DNA of 6,134 bases from Clostridia bacterium (GTDB taxonomy: Bacteria > Bacillota > Clostridia > Christensenellales > Aristaeellaceae): the NCBI GenBank assembly GCA_024404275.1, contig JAKSQG010000105.1, positions 1-6,134 on the forward strand, written 5' to 3'. Of the stretch, positions 4,880 to 6,134 are shown piece by piece; positions within the stretch are counted from its first letter, which is position 1; each line of letters starts with the position of its first letter. The translations under genes were made by a program, and so were the position numbers. Below the pieces are notes generated by a model, which had not been told where the DNA came from, ran no database searches, and was given only the letters and a program-made list of their open reading frames with translations.

Positions 4880-6130
4880 TTACTGGCAGATCTCCTTCAT
4901 GACCTGAGCGCGGGCAGCGTAGATCAGACCCTTGATCCAGGCATCGCTGGTAGCACGGTTGATCTTCTTGCCAACGTCAACGCTGGACACGACAGACAGC
5001 ACGGTGTGGGTGTGGTCGCAGAAGATGGGGCCGTTGAAGCCGGCGCGGACGAAGGTCAGCATCAGCTCGTACATATCAGCGTAACCATCTTCAGCCAGGC
5101 ACTCCTCGAAGTAGCCGCTGTAGTCGCTGTTGAGGGGGGCAGTCACGTTACGGAAGTGCACGTTGAACACCTTGCCGTTGCGGACGAACTCGTCGATATC
5201 GCCCAGCATGTCATCGGTGAACAGCAGGCCGCCTTCGGTCCAGCAGCCGGTGCACAGCTTCATGCCCAGGTAGGGGCTCTCGTTGGCCAGAGCGAAAGCA
5301 CGGCGATAGTCATCAGCAGTGATGATCAGGGAGCCGACGCCGCCCAGGTAGGGGACCGGAGGATCGTTGGGATGCAGAGCCATGCGGACGCCGGTCTCCT
5401 CGCAAACGGGCAGAACACGCTCGAGGAAATCGCCGAAGGTCTTCCACATCTCGTCCTGGGTGTACATACGATCGTTCTTCAGCTCGTAGGGATCGATACC
5501 TTCCATGTTGGTAGCACCGGCGGAAGCGCCATGGATGCTCTTGGGGGTATCGCCGGAACGGCTGATGCCGTTGGGCTGCCAGGCAATGGCGACCAGGTCG
5601 ATGTTCACGGAGGCCATCAGACGCAGATAGTCATTGAACTTTTCGATCTCTTCTTCCCAGCCTTCCAGCTGCAGGTGAATGATCTTGTCCTTCTGGAAGG
5701 TGTAGTTGGAGGCGATCAGGATCTCGAAGCCGCCGTTCTCAAAGTTGCGCAGACGCTCAACGATGGGATACAGAGCTTCATAGGTCAGCTCGTTGCCGCC
5801 GATGGACAGTTCCACGTTGTTGATGCCCATCTGCTTCCACAGGCGCAGCTCGTCATCAGTGGTGGCGGAGCTGACGGAAGCGGTCATCTGGGGCATGGCA
5901 ACGGGGTTGGTCTTGGCGTTGGACAGCGGGATGGCGCTGTAGGTCACGGCCATGTTGGAGGCGATGATCTGATCAGCAGGGGTCACAGTGGAGGCCTTGG
6001 CGAAGTTGGCGTTGGGCTGGATCTTGATGGCAGCAGCCACAGCATCGGGATCCACTTCTTCCAGAGCCAGAGCGGAGACGGAGCTGAGAGCCATAATGGC
6101 GATCAGCAGCATGGCGAGAAGCTTCTTCAT
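4880..6130 (-). CDS. Secreted mannonate-dehydratase-like (UxuA-related) TIM-barrel protein
   Basis: A 416-residue protein with an N-terminal Sec signal peptide: Lys2-Lys3, hydrophobic core at about 4-19, and an A-L-A cleavage site after residue 22, with no lipobox. A stretch rich in Ala, Asn and Thr (about 23-80) leads into a TIM barrel resembling D-mannonate dehydratase, which removes water from D-mannonate in hexuronate breakdown. Supporting motifs are LQLEGWEEEIEKFNDYLR (153-170), a WQPNG segment (184-188), ALHPNDPPVPYLGG (251-264), KLCTG (291-295), VHFRN (324-328) and CDHTH (371-375). His253, Cys293, His325 and Asp372 fit the expected His-Cys-His-Asp metal site, so the fold looks catalytically competent. 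Known UxuA enzymes are cytoplasmic, so the export signal is unusual and the real substrate may differ. The ATG at 6130 is chosen because it starts the signal peptide; only 4 nt upstream are visible, so its ribosome binding site and promoter are outside the window. Codon use is strongly biased, like that of ppdK. It ends in its own terminator. Confidence 0.85.
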   Translation of the reverse strand: MKKLLAMLLIAIMALSSVSALALEEVDPDAVAAAIKIQPNANFAKASTVTPADQIIASNMAVTYSAIPLSNAKTNPVAMPQMTASVSSATTDDELRLWKQMGINNVELSIGGNELTYEALYPIVERLRNFENGGFEILIASNYTFQKDKIIHLQLEGWEEEIEKFNDYLRLMASVNIDLVAIAWQPNGISRSGDTPKSIHGASAGATNMEGIDPYELKNDRMYTQDEMWKTFGDFLERVLPVCEETGVRMALHPNDPPVPYLGGVGSLIITADDYRRAFALANESPYLGMKLCTGCWTEGGLLFTDDMLGDIDEFVRNGKVFNVHFRNVTAPLNSDYSGYFEECLAEDGYADMYELMLTFVRAGFNGPIFCDHTHTVLSVVSSVDVGKKINRATSDAWIKGLIYAARAQVMKEICQ

Positions 6131-6134
6131 GGAA

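Overview
All genes in this window lie on the minus strand, so transcription runs from high to low coordinates. The window suggests a moderately GC-rich anaerobic gut-type bacterium of the Bacillota (Clostridia in the broad sense). The reasons are a Clostridium-like pyruvate,phosphate dikinase N-terminus, strong AGGAGG-type ribosome binding sites, consensus sigma-A style promoters and a classic intrinsic terminator. This placement is inferred from protein flavour and gene signals, not from a marker gene.

Layout in transcription order. (1) 6130-4880: a complete 416-residue protein with a Sec signal peptide followed by a TIM barrel that resembles D-mannonate dehydratase (UxuA). It ends in a strong rho-independent terminator at 4845-4814. 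(2) 4833-4631: a promoter whose -35 element lies inside that terminator hairpin, then a roughly 165-nt leader with direct repeats and competing hairpins. (3) 4630-885: a tight four-gene operon. It encodes a FecCD-type ABC permease, a FecE-type ATPase, a periplasmic-type binding protein of the iron-siderophore/cobalamin class, and a cytoplasmic xylose-isomerase-like TIM-barrel protein. The first two junctions overlap and the last gap is 19 nt. (4) 884-731: an intergenic stretch with an inverted repeat, a good promoter and a strong ribosome binding site. (5) 730-1: the first 243 codons of ppdK, running off the left edge.

How the genes fit together. The permease, ATPase and binding protein make a complete importer, probably with a permease homodimer. 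The substrate class (ferric siderophore, haem, cobalamin or another chelate) cannot be read from sequence alone. The fourth operon gene, a sugar isomerase/epimerase-like enzyme, is an unexpected partner for such an importer and may act on the imported compound. The secreted UxuA-like protein and ppdK share a strongly biased codon choice typical of highly expressed genes, while the ABC operon does not. The least expected items are the exported mannonate-dehydratase-like enzyme, the importer-isomerase operon, and the structured leader directly downstream of the overlapping terminator and promoter.
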